Shown piece after piece: positions 1-7,077 of a stretch of 32,837 bases of DNA. A program made the translations under genes and the position numbers. The notes under the pieces are model-generated. The model saw only the letters and a list, made by a program, of their open reading frames with translations. It was not told the origin of the DNA and searched no databases. Position 1 is the first letter of the stretch. The number at the start of each line of letters is the position of its first letter. Source of the DNA: an uncultured Oscillospiraceae bacterium (GTDB lineage Bacteria > Bacillota > Clostridia > Oscillospirales > Oscillospiraceae); assembly GCA_947589745.1 (NCBI GenBank), contig CANQCS010000027.1:1-32837 (forward strand). Reading direction: 5' to 3'.

Positions 1-119
1 GCCCAGGAGCAAAGATGCTTTGAGGTGGGAAACACGGACATATCCACTCCGATTTCAGAGATGATGCCGATTGCGGCAAAGGATTGGATCCCCGGATTAG
101 TATAAGAAGCTCGTTTTCC

Positions 120-148
120 TTGACCATGCCCCGGAAGAGCGATATAAT
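120..148 (+). promoter_or_regulatory. Sigma-A-type promoter of the SF1 helicase gene
   Basis: A -35 box TTGACC (120-125) and a perfect -10 box TATAAT (143-148) are separated by 17 bases. Transcription would start near 155, which leaves a leader of about 33 bases before the ATG at 188. This supports the helicase being its own transcription unit and argues against a longer N-terminus. Confidence 0.75.
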
Positions 149-187
149 CTGTCCAAAGCGATACATTTTGGCAGGGGAGTGAGATCC

Positions 188-3139
188 ATGACAGATTTTA
201 AAATGCAGGCCCTGTGGGATTACTATACGGCCGCGGCGGCCGCTCTGGGCGTGAAAAAACAGGACGGCGTCGACCGGGAACAGCCGTATTCCCTGTACTG
301 GTATTTCGACGGGCACAGCCCGGAGCGGAACGTGCTGACCCGGGCCTTTCTGGGTGACGCGGAGGCCATGGCCCTGGTGCGGCGGGGCATCGTGGATCCG
401 GAGGCGGCGGAGGTGCAGCAGGCCCTCTACGGCGGCCAGGGCAGCGCGGTCTGCCGCGAGGAGGATTTTCTGGAGGCCGATTCCCACAATCCACCGCCGG
501 ACGAGGCCCAGGTGGAGGCCATCAAGGCTGCCCTGTCCACGCCCATCAGTTTCATCAAGGGCCCGCCGGGGAGCGGCAAGACCTCTGGCATCCTGCACCT
601 GCTGTCCTGTATCCTGCGGCAGGGCAAGACCGCGGCCATGGTTTCCTCCAACAACACTGCCATCGCCAGCGTGGAGGCGAAGCTGGCCGGGTTCACCGAC
701 CGGTCGCTGTCCAAGCAGCAGGCTCTGAAGCGGAGCTTTGCCCGGCTGGGGAACAGCGGGTGCCGGAAGGCCTTTGAGCAGGCCCATGGGGAGTTGTTCA
801 AAGGGGCGTACCGCACCTGCTCCGAGACGCCGTCGGAGGTCTTTCTGGCCTCTTTCCCCATCGTGGCCAGCACCATCAACTCCCTCCCCAAGTGCTTCAG
901 CGACTGGCGCGGCGGCGCGGACGGGGAGCGCCGGGAGCCGGTCTACGACTATGTCATTGTGGATGAATCCAGCCAGGTGAACACCCTTTTGGGCCTGGTC
1001 GCCATGGGGGCCGCACGGCACCTGGTGCTGGTGGGGGACGACGACCAGCTGCCGCCTGTGACCAACGAAAAGCTGATAGAGAAGGGCACCAAAGACCAGG
1101 CCGGCGCCGCGGGGAAACTGCTGGGCGGGGGCTTTGACCGGGTCTACGCCTTGTCAGAGGACCGCAGTTTCCTGTCCGCCTGCCGGACAGTGTTCTTGGG
1201 CGGCGATCCCGCCCTGTCCACCCGGTGCGACCGGATGCTGTACTTCCACTACCGCTGCCATCCGGGCATCATCGGCTTCTGCCGGGACGCGGTGTACACC
1301 GGCGAGCGGAGCGATTGGACCATGCAGGTCTGCACCCGGCAGTATGACAGGACCCACCCTATGCCTATCCGGGTGCTGTGGTTTGAGGGAAACTACTGCG
1401 AGGACTGCGGCCTGCCAAACAAGGAGCCGGACGACACTGGGGCGGAGCGGAAGACTAAGCGCAACCGCCGCCAGGCGGAGCTCTTTATGGGGGAGGAGTG
1501 GCCTGAACTTCTGGACCGGCTGTGCGCCGACCCCGGGACCGTGCTGGATCTGGAGGACCCGAAGCCGCTGAAATTCTGCGTCCTCTCCCCTTTCCGGGGC
1601 CAGCTGTGGACGCTTCAGAAGCTGCTCAACGAATGGCTGGCGGACGAGGACAACCGGCGGGCCGTCCGGGAGAAGGCCGCCGCCCGACGGGAGGACTTTC
1701 TTCGCATCCTGGAGGAGCTGGGCATGGACGCCTACCTGTCCCAGGGAAGCGGCCGGAAGGAGCTGCGCCGGGCGCTGGACGGGCTGCCGGATCAGAGCGA
1801 GGCTGCCCGGGTCGGATGGACTGTGGATCGCCTCATTGAGACGCTGCCCGACCGGCTACGGCCTTTCCTTCCCGGGGAGGGCCGCCGGGCCGACCCCATG
1901 GAGATCCAGTTGCCCGAGCTCACCATCCACAAGGTCCAGGGGCAGGAGTACGACATCGTCTACTTCCTCCCGGTGGAGGACAAACACTGGGAGTGGCCCT
2001 GGTCCCAGAAGAAGCGCCTCATCAACGTGGCGGTGTCCCGGGCAAAAAAGGAGCTGCGGATCATCGCCTCCGCCGCCCTCATGGACGAGGATATCCAGCG
2101 GGAGCTGACCGGCGGGCGGTGCGCGAGGCCCAAGGGCCGCCCCTCCGGCGGAGCGGATGGGGAGAAGGACAATGCTTTCCTCAGAAAGCTCATCCGCTAC
2201 GTCTGGGAGAAAGGACCCCGCCCCGGCCTCTGGACCGACGGCCCCTTCGGGTTCCACAGGGCCCCGGCCAGCTCTCTGTTCGATCAGGCCGTCTACCTGG
2301 TCCGGGGGCGGGAGCGGGATGACCCGGACAGCGGGGAGAAGTTCTTCCCCTCCGGCCCGGAGGTCTGCTTCCAGGACTGGCTGAGGGCGCTCCCCCTGGC
2401 GGTGGAAAACAGGCTCAGCGTCTACACCGACGCCCCTATCTCCGCCATCGTCCCGCCTCCCGCCGGCATCGACAACGAACAGGGGAACTACATCAAGAAC
2501 GGCGCCCACTTCGACTTCGTGGTCTGCCGGGGAGAGCGCATCCTGCTGGCCGTGGAGGTGGACGGAGCCTATCACCGAACCGAGCCGGAAGGCCGGGGGA
2601 ACGACAAAAAGAGCGATGGGGAGAACGGGAAAAACACCATCGCCGAGAACGACCAGAGGAAAAACGCCATCGCCGGCACCGGCTTCCGCGCCGCCGCGTA
2701 CCGTGCCGCGGGGGGCGGTCTCCAGCCCATGGAGGGCAGCGCGCCCCCGGCGGAGAGCAGCTTCGACTTCCTGCGCCTGCCCACCGACGGCAGCGCCTGG
2801 AATGAAGGGGCACTGATCGAGGGCCTCCTGCGGGAGCGGCTGTCCCTGGAGAGCGGACCGGTCTATGAGCTGCCTGTCCGATCCCTGGACGGTCTGCCGG
2901 ACGACCGGCGGCGGTATGTATTTTGGAAGCTCTCGCGGCCCCAGAACTGGCTCACCGGCAGGCCGGCGGAAAGGGAGGAGCCAAGAGAGAACGTGCGCTG
3001 GGTCCCCACAAAGGACGGCACCAGGGAGGGTCTTATGATGGCCTATCTCCCCGGCAGCGGGGACCGGCTGTACCCCAGCCTTGTGTGCCAGAGGGACGCC
3101 TGGGAGCAGCTGTGCCGCGAGGAAAATGACGATCTGTAA
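188..3139 (+). CDS. Superfamily 1 DNA/RNA helicase with C-terminal PD-(D/E)XK/DUF2726-like nuclease domain
   Basis: A protein of 983 aa, likely an ATP-driven nucleic-acid unwinding enzyme of the DNA2/NAM7/UPF1-like SF1 group. Visible motifs are Walker A GPPGSGKT (about residues 125-132), Walker B VDESSQ (about 258-263), GDDDQLPP (motif III), HKVQGQEYD (motif V, about 581) and NVAVSRAKKEL (motif VI). After the helicase core, a C-terminal module has HFDFVV and VEVDGAYH (Glu near 790), then a basic stretch NDQRKNAIAG and FLRLP. This order resembles the Vsr/DUF2726-type PD-(D/E)XK fold, so DNA cleavage is plausible but inferred. The ATG at 188 is chosen over the in-frame GTG at 179 because AGGGGAG (173-179) sits at a suitable distance from it and the promoter lies just upstream. 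The gene stands alone, convergent with the dNTPase gene. A repair or defence role is possible; no physiological substrate can be read from the sequence. Confidence 0.85.
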   Translation: MTDFKMQALWDYYTAAAAALGVKKQDGVDREQPYSLYWYFDGHSPERNVLTRAFLGDAEAMALVRRGIVDPEAAEVQQALYGGQGSAVCREEDFLEADSHNPPPDEAQVEAIKAALSTPISFIKGPPGSGKTSGILHLLSCILRQGKTAAMVSSNNTAIASVEAKLAGFTDRSLSKQQALKRSFARLGNSGCRKAFEQAHGELFKGAYRTCSETPSEVFLASFPIVASTINSLPKCFSDWRGGADGERREPVYDYVIVDESSQVNTLLGLVAMGAARHLVLVGDDDQLPPVTNEKLIEKGTKDQAGAAGKLLGGGFDRVYALSEDRSFLSACRTVFLGGDPALSTRCDRMLYFHYRCHPGIIGFCRDAVYTGERSDWTMQVCTRQYDRTHPMPIRVLWFEGNYCEDCGLPNKEPDDTGAERKTKRNRRQAELFMGEEWPELLDRLCADPGTVLDLEDPKPLKFCVLSPFRGQLWTLQKLLNEWLADEDNRRAVREKAAARREDFLRILEELGMDAYLSQGSGRKELRRALDGLPDQSEAARVGWTVDRLIETLPDRLRPFLPGEGRRADPMEIQLPELTIHKVQGQEYDIVYFLPVEDKHWEWPWSQKKRLINVAVSRAKKELRIIASAALMDEDIQRELTGGRCARPKGRPSGGADGEKDNAFLRKLIRYVWEKGPRPGLWTDGPFGFHRAPASSLFDQAVYLVRGRERDDPDSGEKFFPSGPEVCFQDWLRALPLAVENRLSVYTDAPISAIVPPPAGIDNEQGNYIKNGAHFDFVVCRGERILLAVEVDGAYHRTEPEGRGNDKKSDGENGKNTIAENDQRKNAIAGTGFRAAAYRAAGGGLQPMEGSAPPAESSFDFLRLPTDGSAWNEGALIEGLLRERLSLESGPVYELPVRSLDGLPDDRRRYVFWKLSRPQNWLTGRPAEREEPRENVRWVPTKDGTREGLMMAYLPGSGDRLYPSLVCQRDAWEQLCREENDDL

Positions 3140-3173
3140 AAAAAGGCCTGCCGCGGCGCGGCAGGCCTTTTTT
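3138..3173. terminator. Bidirectional rho-independent terminator
   Basis: A perfect 10-bp stem (GGCCTGCCGC at 3145-3154 with GCGGCAGGCC at 3158-3167) closes a 3-base loop. It is flanked by an A-run on the left and a T-run on the right. It lies between the convergent helicase (+) and dNTPase (-) genes and can stop transcription from both sides. Confidence 0.92.
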
Positions 3174-3182
3174 CGGAAATGC

Positions 3183-4646
3183 TTATTCCACGCCCCGGAG
3201 GTGGCGGAACAGGTCCCGGGCGTAGGCGTCGGTCATGCTGCTGATGTGGTCGGTGACCATCAGCAGGCGCAGATAGAGGTCGTATCCCTCGTCGGTGCCC
3301 TTCCGGGCCAGCTCATAGTCGTCCTTGTAGGCGGAAGGCAGCAGGCTCAGGTATTTTCTGCCCATTTGGTTGGGCTTATAGGCTCCGTCTTCGCCGTAAT
3401 GCTCCTCGTCCCAGTACAGCGCCGCCCGCACGAAGCCGTCCAGCAGGAACGAGAGGATGGCATGACCGGAGAGCTCCGTGGGGACCAGGTCCTCCCCGTC
3501 GTAGACGAACTCCGCCATGGCGCTCTTCAGGATCTTCAGCGTGTACTCGAGATACGTACCGGCAAACAGCTCGTTGCAGTATGTGCCCGCCATGATCTCA
3601 TCGTACTTGTCGAAGAACTTCCAGACGACCACATACATGAGCCAGCGCCGGACATAGTACAGCCAACGGCTGAATGCGGCGGCGTCACGGGATCTGTCGC
3701 CGTCCCGCTCGGCCTCCAGCCAATCCAGGATATCCTTAGCCCTCTTGGACTGAGGGTCCCCCTCAGGGCGTTTGCCCAGTTCTCTTGCATAGTACCGGGT
3801 AAACCCGTCAAGGGAGAAGAGCTTCTTCTTATAGGCGTCCTCCAAATCCGATGTGGCGTAGGCGATATCGTCAGACGCTTCCATGAGATAGGTCAGAGGA
3901 TGGCGGCAGTATGTCCCGTCTTCCAGTACGGTTCCTACGTTCTCTGCCACCTTGCGGAAGGTTTCCTCCTCCGCCGCATAGATGCCCGGCTTGTGCAGCT
4001 TGATATCGGCGCTGCTCTTGTCAAAGCGGAGAGAGGTGGTGGGATATTTGACCAGAGAGCTGATGACAGCGTAGGAGACGTTGATATCCCCGGCATACCG
4101 GGCTTTGCACAGCAGCCGCAGGGCCTGGGCGTTGCCTTCAAAGTGCTCCAGGTCGGCGGCCATCTGGGGAGACAGCCATTCCCGGAGGGGCTTTTTCTTA
4201 TATTCTACCCTGTCCAGATTTTCCCGGAACCAGCTCCCGATGGCCTCCTCGCCGAAGTGGCCGAAGGGGGGATTGCCCAGGTCGTGGATCAGCCCGGCGC
4301 ACCGGAGAACGGAGGGGATGTCCGGGTACTGCTTCAGCTCCTTCCGCGCCCGCTCGGTCTTTCTGTCCTCCTTGACGTTTTCGGTGAGCATCTGGCCCAG
4401 CTGATAGGCGATGGTGGACACCTCGATGGAGTGGGTCAGCCGGGTGCGGACGAAGTCGCTCTTGGCCAGAGGAAAGACCTGGGTCTTGTCCTGAAGGCGG
4501 CGGAACGCCGCGCTGGTGACGATCCTGTTGTAGTCCAGTTCAAAGGGATTGATGGGAAATTTTGAAAAATACTTCTCATCATCCGAATCCGTCTGTTCGG
4601 TCTGGAGCTTGGTCTCGGACAGCAGATCCTTCCACGTCATAGTCAT
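3183..4646 (-). CDS. dgt: Deoxyguanosinetriphosphate triphosphohydrolase-like HD-domain protein
   Basis: A protein of 487 aa from the dNTP triphosphohydrolase family, which hydrolyses dNTPs to the deoxynucleoside plus triphosphate using a metal held by an H...HD...D set. The residues are visible: THSIEVS (His72), LIHDLGNPPFGH (His121-Asp122) and EASDDIAYA (Asp259/260). The N-terminal pattern YNRIVTSAAFRRLQDKTQVF is typical of the family. The reading frame stays open to about 4961, but the start is set at 4646 because AAAGGAGAG lies 6 bases before it and a promoter lies at 4683-4711; the upstream extension has no family character. The length is normal for the family. Cellular dNTP control is the expected role. 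Related enzymes also deplete dNTPs during phage infection, which fits the helicase and Wadjet genes nearby, but nothing in the sequence separates the two roles. Confidence 0.92.
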   Translation of the reverse strand: MTMTWKDLLSETKLQTEQTDSDDEKYFSKFPINPFELDYNRIVTSAAFRRLQDKTQVFPLAKSDFVRTRLTHSIEVSTIAYQLGQMLTENVKEDRKTERARKELKQYPDIPSVLRCAGLIHDLGNPPFGHFGEEAIGSWFRENLDRVEYKKKPLREWLSPQMAADLEHFEGNAQALRLLCKARYAGDINVSYAVISSLVKYPTTSLRFDKSSADIKLHKPGIYAAEEETFRKVAENVGTVLEDGTYCRHPLTYLMEASDDIAYATSDLEDAYKKKLFSLDGFTRYYARELGKRPEGDPQSKRAKDILDWLEAERDGDRSRDAAAFSRWLYYVRRWLMYVVVWKFFDKYDEIMAGTYCNELFAGTYLEYTLKILKSAMAEFVYDGEDLVPTELSGHAILSFLLDGFVRAALYWDEEHYGEDGAYKPNQMGRKYLSLLPSAYKDDYELARKGTDEGYDLYLRLLMVTDHISSMTDAYARDLFRHLRGVE

Positions 4647-4662
4647 ACCTGTCTCTCCTTTC

Positions 4663-4696
4663 AAGTGTGCCTGATCGGTGCTAGTATAGCACACTT
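4663..4696. promoter_or_regulatory. Nested inverted repeats over the dgt promoter (operator candidate)
   Basis: AAGTGTGC (4663-4670) is repeated in inverted form as GCACACTT (4689-4696). A second palindrome, GTGCTA-GTA-TAGCAC (4678-4692), lies inside and contains the -10 box. A protein bound here would cover the -10 box and start site of dgt. The repeats are seen directly; regulation is inferred. Confidence 0.5.
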
Positions 4697-4711
4697 TTCT
4701 ATAGGAAACAA
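4683..4711 (-). promoter_or_regulatory. Promoter of dgt
   Basis: Read on the minus strand, TTGTTT (4711-4706) and TATACT (4688-4683) are 17 bases apart. The -10 box is good and the -35 box is weak. The predicted start falls about 30 bases before the dgt ATG. Confidence 0.6.
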
Positions 4712-4802
4712 GCCCAAAGTCCCGGCCCGTTTGTCCCAGGGAGGCCACCGCTTTGACCCGCACGGCGCTTCGGACGCACCGAATCTCCGGCGGTGCGCAA
4801 TC

Positions 4803-4850
4803 AAAAAAGGGCCGGGAGCGCCCTGACACCCAGGGCGGGCTCCCGGCCGG
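4803..4850 (-). terminator. Terminator of the ClpX-like ATPase unit
   Basis: A long GC-rich hairpin (arms at about 4809-4818 and 4840-4849, with an inner GCCCT/AGGGC stem) is followed on the minus strand by six T residues (4808-4803). It starts just after the ATPase stop codon and separates this unit from dgt. Confidence 0.88.
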
Positions 4851-4855
4851 TCCGG

Positions 4856-6182
4856 TCATATTTTGTCCGCAGTTCTCGGGATGCTGACCGAGTAGCCGCC
4901 GCAGGACGGATCGTCGAACATCAGGTCGTCCAGGGCGTTCTGCACCTGGGAGCGCATCCATCTGACGCCCAGGCCGGTGGAGGCGGCCTGCCCCGCCAGG
5001 TAGTCCACGGAGGCGTCGTCAATTGCGATCTCGCCCTTGATGGCGGCCTGCATATCCTTCAGCACCGAGCCGGTTAGGATCGCTCTATAATCCGCGGCCC
5101 CCAGAGGGCGCAGCGGAACGATGCGGTTGATCCGGCCCGCGATCTCCCGGCGCATACCGGCGTCGATCAGGTCGCCGTAGGTGATCTCCGTGTTGGTGTA
5201 ATCGCACTCCACGCAGGGCGCCGCGCCGAAGCCGATCCCGCCGCCGCGTTTCCCGCTCTTGCCCCGTAGCAGAGTCTCGAACGCGCCCAACAGCACGAAG
5301 GACACCTTTGAGCAGTCGACGGAAAACGCCTTTTTCCCGTCTTCCTTGCCGAACTCGACCACGTCCCCGTCCAGCAGCTTCAACAGGCTGTTCTGGGTCA
5401 GGGCGTTGTAATTCGTCCCGCCGGAGCCCACCGCCGTTTCGCAGCAGATCTTGTCGGCCTCGTCCAGCACCACGATGATCCCGTCCTGCAGATCTTCCGG
5501 GGAGGCGCCTTCAAAGATGTCCCGCACGTGCACACTGCCCCGCCAGCCGTCGGCGGTCAGGCGGCTGGCGTCGATCATGCGGATGAAGGAGAACGTCTTC
5601 GCCATGCACCGCCAGATCTCGGACTTGCCGCAGCCGGACGGCCCGCAGAAGATCGTGTTGGAGCGGCGGCCCTCCACATGGTTGTAGACGATCATGGCGG
5701 CGGCCTTTTTCGCCCGCTCCTGTCCGTGTACTCTTTCGAGGAGATCATAGATCTCACGGGGTGTCCAGAACTCGCCGGTCCAGTCACAGTCAAAGGCATC
5801 GCCGTCCAAGGCGCGTTCGCGCTGCGCCGCGTGGATCTTGTCCAGATCGCTTTCGCGTCCCGCCGGGCGGTAGTCGGAGTATATGGAGCTCTCCGCGAGC
5901 AATTCCACGATGTTCGCCATCCGGCTGCCGTAGATCTTGGTGCGGCTCAGGGCGTCGAGCAATATGTCGCCGGCGGCGCGGCTGCCCATCCCACAGCGGC
6001 TGGATCTGCTCCACGCCGGCAAGAAGCTTTCCGTATTCCTCATCCGACAGATGATCGTACTCGCCGGCTCTTGCCCGCACGGTAAAATCGCTGGCCGGAT
6101 TCTCAACGGACATGGACGCGTCGCCGCCGCACACCAGGCGGAGGTAGCGCTGCCAGAAGTCCCGGGCATAGTCCTTTGTCAT
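4856..6182 (-). CDS. ClpX-like AAA+ ATPase with an apparent one-base frameshift near its N-terminus
   Basis: The body is a ClpX/HslU-type AAA+ module: VHGQERAKKAAAMIVYNHVEG before Walker A GPSGCGKS, DASRLTADGW, Walker B VVLDEADKI, QNSLLKLLDGD, LLGAFETLL, RREIAGRINRIVPL, and a sensor-2-like GLGVRWMRSQ. This follows the ClpX order, but no zinc-binding domain is present and I see no IGF-type ClpP-docking loop, so a partner other than ClpP is likely (inference). The best start is the ATG at 6182 (AAGGAGATATGCC before it), giving MTKDYARDFW. That frame reads sensibly to about 5985 (IQPLWDG), then turns arginine-rich, while the ATPase frame becomes sensible from about 5975 (AAGDILLDALSRTKIYG). The whole span is one base longer than a multiple of three, so a one-base insertion in the gene or the assembly explains it. 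If the shift is real, a shorter protein could begin at MANIVELLAE. The gene follows the 208-aa gene by 22 bases. Confidence 0.75.
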
Positions 6183-6204
6183 GGCATATCTCCTTTCTTA
6201 CCGC

Positions 6205-6831
6205 TTAAGTAGTGACGGAATATTTGGCGTCCTTCAGACTGCCGCTGTTCCGCAGGGTCAGCCCGCCGCAGACCCCCTTCCTTCCGTCCGGCCCCACCTC
6301 CTCGAAGAGAAAGCTGTAGGGGTCCCAGTCCGGGAAAAATCGGATCGTCCGGGAGCCGGACCACCGGAAGCCGTCGCGGAGGGCGCAGATCAGCTTGCGC
6401 TTCAGGCCCGGCACAGCCAGGACACGGCGCAGCGTCTCCTGCGCCCCCGGATCGGAGAAGTCCAATACGGGCAGGAAGTCCGTCTCCAGGGACAGCAGGG
6501 AGGCCGTTTCTACCCGGTAATACCCGCTGTCCAGGACAAAGGTGTGGAACTTCTCCCAGTCCAGGATCACAGTCTCCGCGCTGCCGGAAAGGGAGCCGTC
6601 CGGCGCCTCGGACAGCCAGGACAGGCGGAGCTCAAGGGTCTTCAGATCTTCACGATAGTAAAGCGTTGCATAGGAATCAAGGTCCCTCACCGTGATATAG
6701 CGGCTGGATTCCAGCCTCTCCAGATCGTCTCGCGGGATGAAGAACCGGGCGGGAGATTTTTTCGTCCGGCTGACCGTCCGAAGGTAAATGCAGCTTTCGG
6801 TACTTCCCAAGATCACCAAAGTACGTTCCAT
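6205..6831 (-). CDS. Uncharacterised 208-aa protein, partner gene of the ClpX-like ATPase
   Basis: No family is recognised. The protein is soluble, with no signal peptide or membrane segment. It starts MERTLVILGSTES, has a mixed alpha/beta look, and is rich in aromatic residues in its second half (WEKFHTFVLDSGYYRVE, RFFPDWDPYSFLFEEVG). The start at 6831 is supported by AAAAGGAGCG about 8 bases upstream. The stop codon lies 22 bases before the ATPase start and the two share one terminator, so they are almost certainly co-transcribed. A role as an adaptor, substrate or target-recognition subunit for the AAA+ protein is an inference from the gene pair only. Confidence 0.8.
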   Translation of the reverse strand: MERTLVILGSTESCIYLRTVSRTKKSPARFFIPRDDLERLESSRYITVRDLDSYATLYYREDLKTLELRLSWLSEAPDGSLSGSAETVILDWEKFHTFVLDSGYYRVETASLLSLETDFLPVLDFSDPGAQETLRRVLAVPGLKRKLICALRDGFRWSGSRTIRFFPDWDPYSFLFEEVGPDGRKGVCGGLTLRNSGSLKDAKYSVTT

Positions 6832-6858
6832 GGCGTATCGCTCCTTTTCTGCGCGGAC

Positions 6859-6873
6859 ACCGGCCTGGCCGGT
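6859..6873. repeat. Perfect palindromic hairpin in the leader of the 208-aa gene
   Basis: ACCGGCC-T-GGCCGGT is a perfect 15-base inverted repeat about 10 bases upstream of the ribosome binding site of the 6831 gene. It could be an operator or an RNA hairpin; nothing more can be said. Confidence 0.4.
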
Positions 6874-6917
6874 ACCGCACCAAAGTCGTGTTCTTTTTCA
6901 TTCCAAATTTACACCCG

Positions 6918-6938
6918 AAACCGCGCCAGCGGTTTTTT
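6918..6938 (+). terminator. Small plus-strand hairpin with T-run
   Basis: AAACCGC-GCCA-GCGGTTT followed by further T residues has the shape of a rho-independent terminator on the plus strand, but no plus-strand gene lies upstream. It may shield the region from antisense transcription or be incidental. Confidence 0.35.
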
Positions 6939-6961
6939 CGCCCTTCGTCCCTAACAACAAT

Positions 6962-6994
6962 TTGGCCCGCCGCTGACAGGCAGCGGCAGGCCAA
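6962..6994 (-). terminator. Hairpin downstream of recQ-like gene
   Basis: TTGGCC plus CGCCGCTG pairs with CAGCGGCA plus GGCCAA around a 5-base loop, with one mismatch. On the minus strand it is followed by an AAATTGTTGTT stretch. It is the most likely end of the recQ-like transcript, although the T-run is interrupted. Confidence 0.55.
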
Positions 6995-7077
6995 TAAACA
7001 ACAAACATATTGCGCTTTTGTTTTCACAAAAATGATGTAATTTCAAGGAATGCGCAGTACCAGGAGCGCAAAAACTC

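Noticed and set aside
1-105. Open frame from the left edge ending at TAA (103-105), possibly the end of another gene
   Set aside because: Only 34 codons are visible with no recognisable family, so it cannot be supported.
101-187. In-frame coding-looking stretch (LVFLDHAPEERYNLSKAIHFG) before the helicase start, suggesting a longer or frameshifted N-terminus
   Set aside because: A TTGACC-N17-TATAAT promoter lies inside this stretch and the ATG at 188 has a proper ribosome binding site. A stop codon at 98-100 closes the frame.
4647-4961. 105-codon N-terminal extension of the dNTPase frame
   Set aside because: It covers the promoter and the upstream gene's terminator and overlaps the ClpX-like gene. 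The family starts at the 4646 ATG.
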